A DNA stretch of 64,000 nucleotides from Paramarasmius palmivorus. Lineage: Eukaryota; Basidiomycota; Agaricomycetes; Agaricales; Marasmiaceae. The notes beneath the pieces are model-generated. The model had not been told where the DNA came from, searched no databases, and saw only the letters and a program-made list of their open reading frames with translations. The stretch is from contig JAYKXP010000141.1 in the NCBI GenBank assembly GCA_037176845.1, positions 1-64,000 of the forward strand, in the 5' to 3' direction. Positions 33,083 to 43,408 of this stretch are shown here, one piece after another. Both the position numbers and the translations under genes were made by a program. The first letter of the stretch is position 1. Every line of letters starts with the position of its first letter.

Positions 33083-34705
33083 ATGGCCAATATCACAATG
33101 CTTTGCAACAACTGTCAGTACAGTTTTCTGCCAAAGGACAGCACACCGCTATTTCCGATTATCGACGACCTAAAGGACATATTCAGATTCAGGTCGAATC
33201 AGCCATCATGCACGGATACCCAGCAAGCACGCTCTTACATTGAAGCAGAACGCCATGAGTTGGCGAAATGCGAAGAAGAGATTATTCGTGTGCACGGTAT
33301 TCTGGCGATGCTTAAAACACATCGAGAAGCCTTGGTCGAACGTATCGAGCGTTGCCAGAGCTGGTTTTCTCCGATTCGCCGATTGCCGGTAGAGATTCTT
33401 GAAAAGATCTTTGCATTGGTTTGCACGCGAAAACAGGGCGGTAGATACGCGCTAGAGTTCAACATGGACGTCCCCACGTACAGGTGGTCGATCTCTGCAC
33501 CGATCCTGGCGCTCACACAGTTTCCCATCTTTGGAGAGCGGTTTCCAACGCTTCTCCGTCACTGTGGTCTTTTATATATGTTGATCTACGATACGAACAT
33601 TTCGAGAGGCACCAAATGGTCCGACTCGAATCGTTATTGGTCCTTTGCCTCACCAATTCCAGGGACCATCCATTGTATCTGACATATTTGCATCCCTGTA
33701 TACGGAGGTGCAAACCCTCGATGCTAAAAGTGCTCACCCCACACATTCCCCGCATTGAAAGACTCGACCTTGTACATGACGACCCGCACGCGGTAGATGT
33801 AGACGACCGTCTTCCGCAATGGTTCGAGGATTCTCCACTGTATGTCCAAGCTCTCCAACATGAAATGGAGCAATCTTTCTAAGTCAGCTAGCCACAAATA
33901 AAATTCCATGGCATCAGCTGAGGGTGCTGGAGATTATTAGGAGTAGGCGAGAATTTTCAGGCACCTCGGTCCTGTGCTTAAGCTTTGCACCAATCTTCAT
34001 TCCCTTATGCTTAGGCTATGTACACCAGCAGATAACTCAGATCTCATTGAAATTAAAATCCGTGCGCCGACTAGCAGTCACTGTTGCGGCGGCTCACATG
34101 CAATCTTCCACGTCTCCGACCCCTTGTTCTACCTTCGTTGTCCTCCTTTAGGATTGGTCATTGACTCGGAACTACGGTATCCTGGGACTCCGACTCGAAC
34201 CTGCTATAGATCTCATCCGTCGTTCGAAGTGCCATCTCGATGAATTCGCAATGAAAATCCGTCATGGCTCCTTGGATATACCACGCGCTGACCTCTACAA
34301 CCTCCTAACACTATGTCCGGAGCTATCTCAGACTTGAATTCGATGTGCCACATCTACATGGCTGCAAGGATGCGGATCCGGGGACACTCGTGTGTCAGCT
34401 TTTGGACGTACTGAGTCTGACCGACTCACACCAAAAACCCATCCCTTCACCCCCATTGACCCATCTCATTATTTCTGAACGATGGTCCAGACCTCAATCC
34501 AGAAAGCGTAGATGCACTCCTGGGTAGGTTAGAAGCGCGAATCGGAGTGTTGAGGGATTATAGGGCTAGGGTACCGGTTCCACGGTGGAAGTGGGACCTT
34601 CGGTTCGGAGCACTACCGGATGGTTTAGAAGAGTTGAGGAGCAGGATAGAGAAGCTTGCAAGTGGTCTGAAGCTTCAAGTGGGCCGATGCGAAGCCTATC
34701 ATTAG
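33083..34705 (+). pseudogene. F-box-like (CNNC family) locus with several frame breaks
   Basis: Begins MANITMLCNNCQYSFLPKDS, keeps the coiled coil (RSYIEAERHELAKCEEEI) and SWFSPIRRLPVEILEKIFAL. The frame is lost near 33516, where one C appears to be missing before TTTCCCATC: the next frame gives SHLWRAVSNASPSLWS. More breaks follow near 33850, 34050 and 34330. The end is nearly identical to the gene at 35550 (RARVPVPRWKWDLRFG, then LKLQ...YH). Four or more breaks over 1.6 kb is more than in neighbouring loci, so this is probably a true pseudogene. It is a full-length relic, not a truncation. Confidence 0.65.
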
Positions 34706-35549
34706 TGGAACTCGGAAGCGAATAACTACTTTCCCTCGTTTCAGTCTAGGATCTGCAATATTTACTCTCCAATCCCTTGTACCTAAAAGATCGTTCCTGC
34801 AGCGCTCATACAAGTGTATACGCGATCAAGGCATAGAACTTTCTTGTGCCTCCGACGGAAAGCAGCAACAGGGCTTTTGTGTTCGGAAAATGCTTTAGAT
34901 TCCACGAAGCATCGGAAACACGAGACAGACAGAAGAAAGGCATTGAAGCCAAGTCTGAAAAGTCAGCGAGATGCAAAGGCGCTGATACATACAAACTCAA
35001 GTACTAGTACTACCAACGGCTGGAGAAAGACTGTCACGTTCGTATTGTGGCAAAGTATTAGAAAATCATAGCACGATTCGTACACTGGATTTGGAAAGAC
35101 ACGGGAAAAATGCAGCGGTGAGAAAACGTAATTCGCACGTTCAAACGTTTAGACCTTGAAGCAGAGGGCCGTGAGCTGAAAAATGCGAAGAGAAGATACT
35201 TTGAGATTACTCGCTTGCATAATACTCTAGAAAACTTCAGTACTAACTATTGTACCTACATATTCACGCAAAATGTATTTGCCTACTATTTCTTTACCTT
35301 CCTATCGTACTAAGAGTCAATGGCGCATGAGCATTGGTTCAGGATTAAATTGTCTATTGTGAACGCAACGTGATAGAGTGGCCGGAAGAACGTGCCGGCG
35401 CGCCGGTGAGAAAATGAGAAAAAAATCTACGAGCTCCTTGCTCCTGGCTTTCATCACTCCTATATCCACCGCCTTTTAGTGAGTAACCATCCTATAGATT
35501 CCATCTTATTCAACTCGAATACATACCATTCTAGCGCCAATCTGGAAGT
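34706..35549. other. intergenic; F-box-leader fragments and 5'-UTR intron
   Basis: Contains scraps resembling coiled-coil coding sequence of the family (near 35165-35230, GAGCTGAAAAATGCGAAGAG and TACTCGCTTGCATAATACTC), suggesting an eroded extra copy. The 5'-UTR intron of the next gene is at 35479-35534 (GTGAGTAACC...TTCTAG). Confidence 0.45.
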
Positions 35550-37136
35550 ATGGCCAGAATTGTGCTTTGCAACAATTGCCATCGCAACTTTCTGCCAAAG
35601 GACAGCACATCGCTATTTCCGACACTCGGCGGCCTATCCGACCTATTGAGATCGAATCAGCTTCCATCCCGCATGGACATCCAACAAGCACGCTCCTACA
35701 TCGATGCAGAAAGTCGTGAGTTGGCAAAATGCGAAAAGGAGATTACTCGTTTGTACAATGCTCTGGCAGAGCTCGAAGCCCATCGAACGGCCGTGTTGGA
35801 ACGTATCAAGCGCTGCCGTAGCTGGCTCTCTCCAATCCGCAGATTACCACCAGAACTCCTCGCGCAAATCTTTGCATTAGTTTGCACCCCAGAGTTCGGC
35901 GTATATTCCCTGGACTTTCGTCTACGCAGGACAATCCTATGCACTACACCTACTCTGGCCCTGACACACGTTTCCCATCATTGGAGAGTGACAGCAAGCG
36001 CTTCTGCGCGACTGTGGTCTTCCATACGGTTCACTTTATCGCACAAGCTTTCCGAAGCCCAAACCTTCCGAGTTCGATCGTTGTTGAAACTTTACCTCAC
36101 CAACTCAAGGGACCACGCTTTACATCTCACAGATTTGTGCTACTATCCGCATCATGAATCCCCTATATCAAATTTACTCAGCCATGCCATCTCGCGGATC
36201 GCCAAACTCGACCTTGTAGAGGAACTAGGTGTCACAATGCCAACGCACAGTCGCCTCCCTCAATGGCTCGTAGACGCTCTTCGTACAGCCCCTCAACTGT
36301 ATCATGTAAAACTTCACTGTCTAGATTCCATCAACCTCCCATATCACCAACTTACGGTGCTCGAGGTTACAAACATCATCAACGCTCGATGGTTAGCCAG
36401 AATACTCAAGCTTTGCATCAATCTTGACTCGCTTCATCTCCAATTCCTTCAAAGTCGGTCAAACCAAGTATTCGATATGAAAACGCATGTCTGGATGAAG
36501 ACTTTGCGTCGACTGAGGGTTCAAGTCGAACGTCCGGTTGAACTTGTGCGTTTTCTTCAACAGATTAGCATACCTTTATTGTCGTCTTTCCGGATCTCGA
36601 TAGAAGGAGGACCAGGAAGACTATCGCTCGTATCTATCGTGGATCTCATTCGTCGATCACAGTGCCGTCTCGACGAATTCAGATTTCAAATACGTTCCGG
36701 GTGCATGGATATACCAAACGCCGACCTTTACGACCTTCTCGTGTTGTGTCCAGAACTATCCCAACTCGAAGTGGACGTGTTCCGTCCACATTGCGAGGAT
36801 ATGAATCCCGGGACATTTGTTTGCCAGCTTTTGGACGTACTGGCACCGGCTAATTTGCATCACACACCTATTCCTTCTCCCAAGTTGACCCATCTCGTCG
36901 TATCTGAAAGATGGACCACCTACAATGTCAATCCAGGGACCGTGGATGCTCTTCTGGGCAGGTTGGAAGCGCGAATCGGAGCGTTGAGAGATTATAGGAC
37001 TAGGGTACCGGTTTCACGGTGGAAGTGGGACCTTCGGTTCGGAGCACTACCGGATGGTTTAGAAGGATTCAGGGGCAGAATAGAGAAGCTTGCAGAATGT
37101 GGTTTGAAGCTTCAAGCGCCAATGGGCTATCATTAG
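35550..37136 (+). CDS. F-box-like protein (CNNC family), intact
   Basis: Intact single-exon gene, 528 residues. N-terminus MARIVLCNNCHRNFLPKDST; acidic coiled coil (about 48-90, RSYIDAESRELAKCEKEI); F-box-like SWLSPIRRLPPELLAQIFAL (about 91-110); LTHVSHHWRVTASASARLWS. The middle is leucine-rich, with the block SQCRLDEFRFQIRSGCMDIP shared across copies. The C-terminal block VSRWKWDLRFGALPDGLEG is followed by a shortened end, LKLQAPMGYH, lacking the SGLKW tail of other copies. It is the best intact reference for the left half of the mirror-image block. Expressed as a spliced mRNA if the 5'-UTR intron is real. Confidence 0.85.
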   Translation: MARIVLCNNCHRNFLPKDSTSLFPTLGGLSDLLRSNQLPSRMDIQQARSYIDAESRELAKCEKEITRLYNALAELEAHRTAVLERIKRCRSWLSPIRRLPPELLAQIFALVCTPEFGVYSLDFRLRRTILCTTPTLALTHVSHHWRVTASASARLWSSIRFTLSHKLSEAQTFRVRSLLKLYLTNSRDHALHLTDLCYYPHHESPISNLLSHAISRIAKLDLVEELGVTMPTHSRLPQWLVDALRTAPQLYHVKLHCLDSINLPYHQLTVLEVTNIINARWLARILKLCINLDSLHLQFLQSRSNQVFDMKTHVWMKTLRRLRVQVERPVELVRFLQQISIPLLSSFRISIEGGPGRLSLVSIVDLIRRSQCRLDEFRFQIRSGCMDIPNADLYDLLVLCPELSQLEVDVFRPHCEDMNPGTFVCQLLDVLAPANLHHTPIPSPKLTHLVVSERWTTYNVNPGTVDALLGRLEARIGALRDYRTRVPVSRWKWDLRFGALPDGLEGFRGRIEKLAECGLKLQAPMGYH

Positions 37137-37782
37137 CCGAACTCGGAAGCGAGTAACACAACACTTCTGTTCGCTCGTTTATGTCCACTAAAATACTTAC
37201 TCTCCATCATCTTGTACCTAAGAGCTAAAAGCTTATTCCTGTAGCACTCAGCACAAGATTATACGCATCGAAGACTAATCAAGACGTTGACACCTCGAGA
37301 TGTACTGAGGAACAGCACCAATAAGGTCCATTGCATGTTCAAAAAGAGCTTTAGGCCCAATTTTGAAAGTAAAGCATCGGATAACACGATTATAGACGAA
37401 GAACGAAAGTATTGACACCGATACTCAAAGACCCTGATTCATACGAACACAAGTACTATCAAAAGAAGGAAAGCAGTAACGGGGTTTTTGTTTGGGAAAT
37501 GCTTTAGATTCCACGAATGGGTTAACAGCCCTTGAGATCTAGGAATACTGTCATTTCTGTGTCAATAGAAAATCAGAATGATTCGTACAAGTTGACAGGA
37601 TCTAGAAAGAGCGTGGGAAGCCTTTGAGGATGCAGTGGCCCGGGTGAGAAAACGCAGCACTGCGTTCCTTGCCTTGGCCCTTCATCACTGCCCGCATCCC
37701 ACAACCTTTCGGTGAGTAACCTACCCACCGATTCTATCCTATTCAGCTCAAATATACACCTTTTCAGCACTAATTCAGAAAA
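37137..37782. other. intergenic; eroded repeats and 5'-UTR intron
   Basis: About 650 bases between tandem F-box genes. Parts (near 37300-37510) resemble the spacer after the 33083 locus (34860-35060; shared words such as AAGCATCGGA and GAAATGCTTTAGATTCCACG), so spacer and gene were duplicated together. The 5'-UTR intron of the next gene is at 37712-37767. Confidence 0.5.
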
Positions 37783-39497
37783 ATGGAGAGTATCGTGATC
37801 TGCAACAATTGTCAGCACAGCTTTCTGCCAAAGGACAGCACACCGCTATTTCCGATTATCGACAATCTAAAAGACCTATTGAGGTCAAACCAACTTCCGT
37901 CATGCATGGATACCCAACAAGCAAGCTCATACATTGAAGCAGAAGGCCGAGAGCTGGAAAAATTCGAAAAGGAGATTACTCGCTTGCATAATATTCTGGA
38001 AAAGCTCGAAGCACATCGAGAGGCCATGTTGAAACGTATGGAGCATTGCCGTAGCTGGGTTTCTCCGATTCGCAGATTACCGGTGGAGATCCTCGAGAAT
38101 ATCTTCGCATTTGTTTGCACACCAGAATCCGGGAGCTACGCTCTGGACGTGGACTTCACGACAAATAAGTCGATCTCTGCACCAATTCTGACCCTCACGC
38201 ACGTTTCCTGTCGTTGGAGAGCGGTAGCCAACGCTTCTCCGTCACTGTGGTCTTCCATACGAATAGACCTATCATGTCACCATCTCACTGGGGACAAAAT
38301 GAAACGTTTTGAATCGTCGTTGATTCACTACCTTACCAGGTCCAGGGAACATCCATTACATCTGATAGGCTTGCATTATCATAGTTTCCACCAAATCTCA
38401 GTACAAACACTTCTTGCCCCGCACATCCCGCGCATCGCCAGCCTCGATTTTGTACGACAAAAGATTCCAGATCATGATATTCTCGGACGTCTTCCATCGT
38501 TACTCCAGAACGCATCTAAGCTCTCCGACGTGGCAATATACTGCAATTACCCAGGACAGCTGGATCCAAACAAACTCCCATGGCATCAGCTGAGGGTGCT
38601 GGAGATTGTACACATCATCGATACTCGGCCTCTCGGCCCTGTGCTCCAGCTTTGCACCAATCTTTGTTCCCTCACGCTTCATCTAGTATTCCATGCTGGA
38701 TCCTCGGTACAAATGCTCAATGCCAATGCCCTCATCCAAATTCGATCTTTACGCCGACTGGCATTGAATTGTCACCCAGCCGGACTTGCCCTTCTTCTCC
38801 ACATCTTGTTCTGCCGTCTTTATCTTCTTTCACGATTTCATCGACCTTCGATACCCCGACCTTCGCACCTGTTATAGATCTCATTCGTCGTTCAGGGTGC
38901 CATCTCAACCAATTCACCATGAAAATACATCACGGGTCCGTCAATATTCCAGACGCCGAACTCTATGAGTTCCTAACATTATGTCCAGAGCTATCTCAGC
39001 TCGAATGTGATGTCTTGAATCCACGTCGCAAGGACATGGTTCCAGGGACGTTTGTGTGCCAGCTTTTGGACGTACTGTGTCCAGCGAACTCGCACCAACT
39101 TCCTATTCCTTTCACTCCTGCCCCCAATTCCAAATTGGCACATGTTGTTATTTCTGAACGATGGTTTCTCCTCGATCCAGGAGCTGTGGATCGTCTCTTG
39201 GGAAGATTGGAAGCCAAAGTTGGGGATTTGAAGGATTATAGAGCGAGGGTACCGGTTCCACGGTGGAAGTGGGATCTTTGGTTTGGAGCACCACCGGAAT
39301 GCGCTCCGGAAGTTTTTCAGAGATTCAAGAGCAGAATAGATAAGCTTGCGAAGAGTGGTCTCAAGTGGACTGTGGTGGAGCCCATAGCAGATGGGCCTAG
39401 TAAGGACAGCTCGTGCGTTCGATATGATTCCGTGTTCGAATTCGCTCACAGGCCATCGCAAGGTCTATCATCATTACTGGCCTACCTCGGAATGTAG
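37783..39497 (+). CDS. F-box-like protein (CNNC family), one apparent frameshift
   Basis: Starts MESIVICNNCQHSFLPKDST. The coiled coil (EAEGRELEKFEKEITRLHN), F-box-like SWVSPIRRLPVEILENIFAF and LTHVSCRWRAVANASPSLWS are all in one frame. Near 38799 one base (C) seems to be missing: the frame changes between LALLL and HLVLPSLSSFTIS. The second part runs to 39497 with SGCHLNQFTMKIHHGSVNIP, VFVCQLLDV-type block, PVPRWKWDLWFGAPPECAPE and LAKSGLKWTVVEP, followed by a tail of about 30 residues absent from the family norm. If the indel is an error the protein is about 570 residues and intact; otherwise it is a recent pseudogene. Confidence 0.65.
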
Positions 39498-39759
39498 TAA
39501 TGCAATACTTTTGTTCGCTTGTTTATGCCTCCTTTTGGTACCTGAAAAGCTTATTACTGAAGTGTACGAAGAGCCCGACCCCGAGAGGAATAGCAGCGAT
39601 GTGTGAGTTCAAAAAAGCTTTAGATCCCACGTTGAAAAGTAAAACATCAGATAACATGAAGGAAAGCATTGACGTCGACTCTGAGAATCAAAGAGTCAAG
39701 ATGCTGATTCATACAAGGACAAGTACTATGAGAAGATACAGGTACTCAAGACAACAACA
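39498..39759. other. spacer between convergent F-box and M1 genes
   Basis: Short 3' spacer with words shared with the other post-F-box spacers (GCTTTAGATCCCAC near 39620). Nothing else seen. Confidence 0.4.
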
Positions 39760-40903
39760 CTAAACACCCCCCTTGCCTATCAACCACACACCCCACACCA
39801 TCCCGATACTCATCACAAACGTAACACCCCGGGACAAACCCACAAAGCCCTCGCTAGGAAGATACGCAGCCTAGTATCTAGTTTTTCCACCTCGTTCTCC
39901 TTAGCCCTGTATAGGTGCATATTCGACCGAAGTGTAGCAGCCCAACACATGCCCACGAAGCTGAGTATTAATGCTCTTTTCAATAATCCCTGCAAGACGT
40001 TGTTTACTGATTCCGGAACGGGGATTTGGATATTGAAAGGTGGTTTGAGGCGCCATTCGGAGGTCGGGGACGCATCTGGAGTCGCGTCTGGAGAAGACGA
40101 AATTGGAGCATACAAAAGAGCATAGCGCTATTCCACATGATGAATCCGGAGGTCCATAAGCTGATCCAAGATTCTCTGTCGAGGCGGAGATGACGTTTCG
40201 ACTTATCTTTGTAGTAGTTATTAGTGACATATTTCCAGAGTTTTTGGTTTGCGCATTCTCACCTTTTCCTTCATTGGCTTCACCACCTTCGACGTCATCT
40301 TCTTTCTGATTCCCAGTAGGCATCCGGAACGCCTTGACAGTCCCAACGAAGTAAATCCCCCACAACCCCAAGTAAAATACTTCGGACGGGAGGACGTATA
40401 GCACCAATGTCATGAGAAGAACGAATACGAGGAGCTCGCCAGAGAATGCTGCGCAGCCTCCGACTATCGTAATAAAGTCGGTTTCGGAGAAAGACGTGAT
40501 GCCTTGCAGACCCGACGTGAAGAAGATCCAGATAAGGCGCAAGTTACCGCAGATAGCGAGGACAAACGATACCCAGAGGAGCCATATGAAAAAGAGGTCA
40601 AGTAAGTCGTTGAAGGCGGCTGAATGGGGAGAGAAGAGCAGGTATGTGTCGATGAGAAGGATAAAGGGGAGTGAAATGGCTCCAATGGGGTATTTATGGA
40701 TTAGACGGTTGACGATTCCGGGAACTTTGACAAGGTTGAGCAGGTAATAGGTGAATATTGAGTACGAGCGACTCACCCCTGGATTTATCCACTTCGGTTG
40801 CGGATTTTGTGGGTTTAGAGCTGTCTGCGACTGCGGGTACGGCCTGAGCCTCAGCCTGAGCTTGAGGCTGAGAATTAGGTTCGATGAGTGCTTGGGATTC
40901 CAT
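39760..40903 (-). CDS. M1-family multi-pass membrane protein, two C-terminal frame breaks
   Basis: M1 copy 3. Exon 1 starts at 40903 (MESQALIEPNSQPQAQAEAQ), a Gln/Ala-rich cytoplasmic head. The intron GTGAGTCG...TCAAAG leads to exon 2 with membrane segments ISLPFILLIDTYLLF, LFFIWLLWVSFVLAICGN, then LIWIFFTSGLQGITSFSE, a span VFVLLMTLVLYVLPSEVFY and LWGIYFVGTVKAF. After the glutamate-rich GGEANEGKG another intron (GTGAGA...CAAAG) leads to RLDRESWISLW. One-base breaks near 40097 and 39803 are needed to keep PPFNIQIPVPESVNN and the final hydrophobic end (FVMSIGMVWGVWLI) in frame. Stop at 39760. Divergently paired with copy 2 at 41617. Function unknown. Confidence 0.55.
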
Positions 40904-41616
40904 GTCGAGCTGATGGTGGTTGTAGTAGAAGCAATGTCTCGAACCATGGCAGCTTTTGAGCAGCATTTAGAATCCGAGTCAGGAGCCAGTCTATCAATAG
41001 TGCACCCTAGACTTTTCCTCTTCACACGCGCCAAGCCAGTTGAGTGAGAGGAAGTAACATGTGAACTTCGCACCAGTAGGTAGATGTGCTACCAGCTACC
41101 AGCGTGAGCTACCGGAAGCAAAAGTCGAATAAAAAAGAGGAATCGAAGGCCCCGGTCGCGCGTACGTTAATGGTTGGATGTCTATACACAATCAAGGTCT
41201 AGTTAGACTCGAAAGGCTCAGGAAATCTAATACTCACCTTGCTCCAAGCCATAATTGTTCCCAGCTAGAGGAATTGCTGAACATTCTGAGGTGTAACTCA
41301 GACTGATCGTCGCTGTAGAAAACAAACATGTGTTTAGGCGCCCAAGCTGCAACTCTGACCTCGACGCCCATGACACTCCTCGTTTGCCCATGTTGGAATA
41401 TGGGACTCGAGGTTGTTGTCGACTATCACGTACGACGTTCATCGTTTCTTTTTTCGTTCGTCAAGGCCTCATGAACCGTATGCTGGCACGATCACTTTGA
41501 GCGTTCGCTAGCAAAATGACAAGGGTACACTCAGACTGAGACAACTCGCTCCCGACTCTGATTTCAAATACTCCTCGAACACCAACCATAACCACCATCT
41601 GCAGCTACTAGTCGAC
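40904..41616. promoter_or_regulatory. divergent promoter region of two M1 genes
   Basis: About 710 bases between divergent M1 copies, the centre of the mirror-image block. Leaders on both sides resemble each other just before the ATG (GACTCGGATTCTAAAT on one side, GACTCTGATTTCAAAT on the other). The stretch 41282-41372, read on the minus strand, is strongly similar to 57625-57715 on the plus strand (for example CAGAGTTGCAGCTTGGGCGC against CAGAGTTGTTGCTTGGGCGC). No gene seen inside. Confidence 0.55.
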
Positions 41617-42789
41617 ATGGAATCTCAAGCCCTTATCGAGCTCAACGTCAACTCTCAGCTTCAAACTCACGCACAAGGCGAACCTACAATGTTTGAACGT
41701 CCGAGTCAATTTTCAAACAAAGTGGACGGAAATAGGGGTAGTAAGTCGTCTACGACTATTCACCCAATACCTATCCTCTCTTCAAGTCCTCTACAAATCC
41801 CCTTCTAATCCGCCGCCACCCGGCACCATCTCACTCCCCATTACTCTCCTCATCGACGTCTACCTCCTCTTCTTCCCCCATTCACCTCTATTCACCTCCT
41901 TCCTTAACAACTTCATTCCTCTTTTCTTCCTCTGGTTGTTCTTCGTCCTCGCCGTGTGTGGAAACCTACGCATCGCTTCTTTTCACTTCGGGGTTGCAGG
42001 GTATCACATCCTTTTCTGAGGATATGTTCACGATCCTTGGAGGCTGCGATTATTTCTCCGCTGCGTTCCTTGTGCTTGTTTTCTTCATGATATTGTTGTA
42101 TTATGTACTCCCATCTGAAGTGTTCTATTTGGGCTTTTGGGTGATTTATCTGGTTGCGAGTGTTAGAAGCGCTTCGGGTCAGTCAGAAAGAGGAGGATGT
42201 GGACGGAGATGTGGACGTGGAAAGTCAGGCAGAGCCTGTAGAAAGGAAAGGTGAGGACACATACACTTGTCCAATCATTCAACGTACTAAATCTAACAAT
42301 GCTGGACCAGACATCGACGAGCGAAAACAACTCCAACGACTCCTCGATCGCGAATCCTGGATTGGTTCATACGTCTGCGTTTTCTTGCTGTGGAGTAATC
42401 TCGTCATCTTTTCCGTTCTCCAATTTCCTCCTTCCCCAGATGCCGAAACCCCAACTCCTACTCCAACCCCAGAGCAAGATTGGCAGTTGAAACCCCCATT
42501 CAACATCCAAATCCCCGTCCCGCAATCCATTCATAAAACCTTAGCCTTAATCCTAATATACTCGGTTTCCTTCGGACTTTTGGGTATCATTTTGGCGTTG
42601 ATGCTTCAAATCAAGAGTAGTTTGTATATGATCAGAGCTCACGCGGTGGTGGATAAAGTTGAAGCGAGAAAGCGAGTTGAGATATGTGTATTTGGAATGA
42701 GGCTTTTCGGGGTGTGTTCGGGGGTGTTGGTTGTGGTGAGCGTCGGGATGGTGTGGGCTATCTGGTTGATGGACGCAGGGAGTATTTAG
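41617..42789 (+). CDS. M1-family multi-pass membrane protein, one or two frame breaks
   Basis: M1 copy 2, the best preserved. Exon 1 MESQALIELNVNSQLQTHAQ; intron with donor GTAAGTCG and acceptor TTCAAG; then GTISLPITLLIDVYLLFFPH, FIPLFFLWLFFVLAVCGNLR, a break near 41975, FTSGLQGITSFSED, FLVLVFFMILLYYVLPSEVF, a break near 42165, a glutamate-rich loop, intron GTGAGG...GACCAG, then RLLDRESWIGSYVCVFLLWS, PPFNIQIPVPQSIHKTLALI, and the end FGVCSGVLVVVSVGMVWAI. A 46-nt GTGTGT...TTGCAG segment at 41954-41999 could be spliced to bypass the first break. About five membrane spans. Function unknown. Confidence 0.55.
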
Positions 42790-42962
42790 GATTGGCTCCT
42801 CTTGTAACACGGTACTGGAACACAGACGCATATCTGAATGTATTTTGTCCACTATAGAAACTAGCCTGGGTAGGTAGACAAAGGTGATGTAGCGTAATTT
42901 TGGACATGCATGGCAGCGATCAACAAAAGCACGATATAGAGCGTACAAAAGTTACCTTCAAC
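42790..42962. other. spacer
   Basis: 3' flank of the M1 gene. Nothing recognised. Confidence 0.3.
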
Positions 42963-43110
42963 AGCTAGCCCTGTTTGCTTCCGCTACGACTCGGACTAGA
43001 GGTAGGTTCCACCATGGCCAGTATGAGACCGCTCTTCGCAAGTTCCTCTGTCCTACTCCTGAATCCTTCCAAAATGTCCGGAAGTTCCAGTAGTGCTCCG
43101 AGTGGCCTGT
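42963..43110 (-). pseudogene. F-box C-terminal tail fragment
   Basis: On the minus strand this reads LGALLELPDILEGFRSRTEE and LAKSGLILAMVEP, the C-terminal end of the CNNC F-box family (compare ALPECAPDALEGLKGRIEK and LAKSGLKWAIVEP of the next gene). Only about 45 codons remain; the PRWKWDLRFG block is lost. It lies just beyond the 3' end of the intact-looking F-box locus at 43409, so it is probably the leftover of a partial tandem duplication. Confidence 0.55.
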
Positions 43111-43408
43111 TTGGTTTGTTGAGCACACGGAGACCTCGGTTGAGGACGGCGGCGATTCATCGATATCAGGGAGCAAGGCAAGGCAAGGGACCAGCTCGCG
43201 GATTTTCCCACCGCTGCGCAGATTCTTCCAGGCACTCTTTCCGAGCATGCGTCCAGCTTACGGACCCTTCTATCAACTCAGAGTTGAAGCCAATCGCACT
43301 GCGATATGTAGGCCGAAAAGGTCAATGAACAATTGTTTACTGGGACGTAATTTAGATACAATAGCCTTCAGTGCTCGGAGCGTAGATTCTGGTGAGGAAC
43401 AAACAAAA
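43111..43408. other. spacer with short GCAAG repeat
   Basis: Contains a short direct repeat (GCAAGGCAAGG near 43170). No gene seen. Confidence 0.35.
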
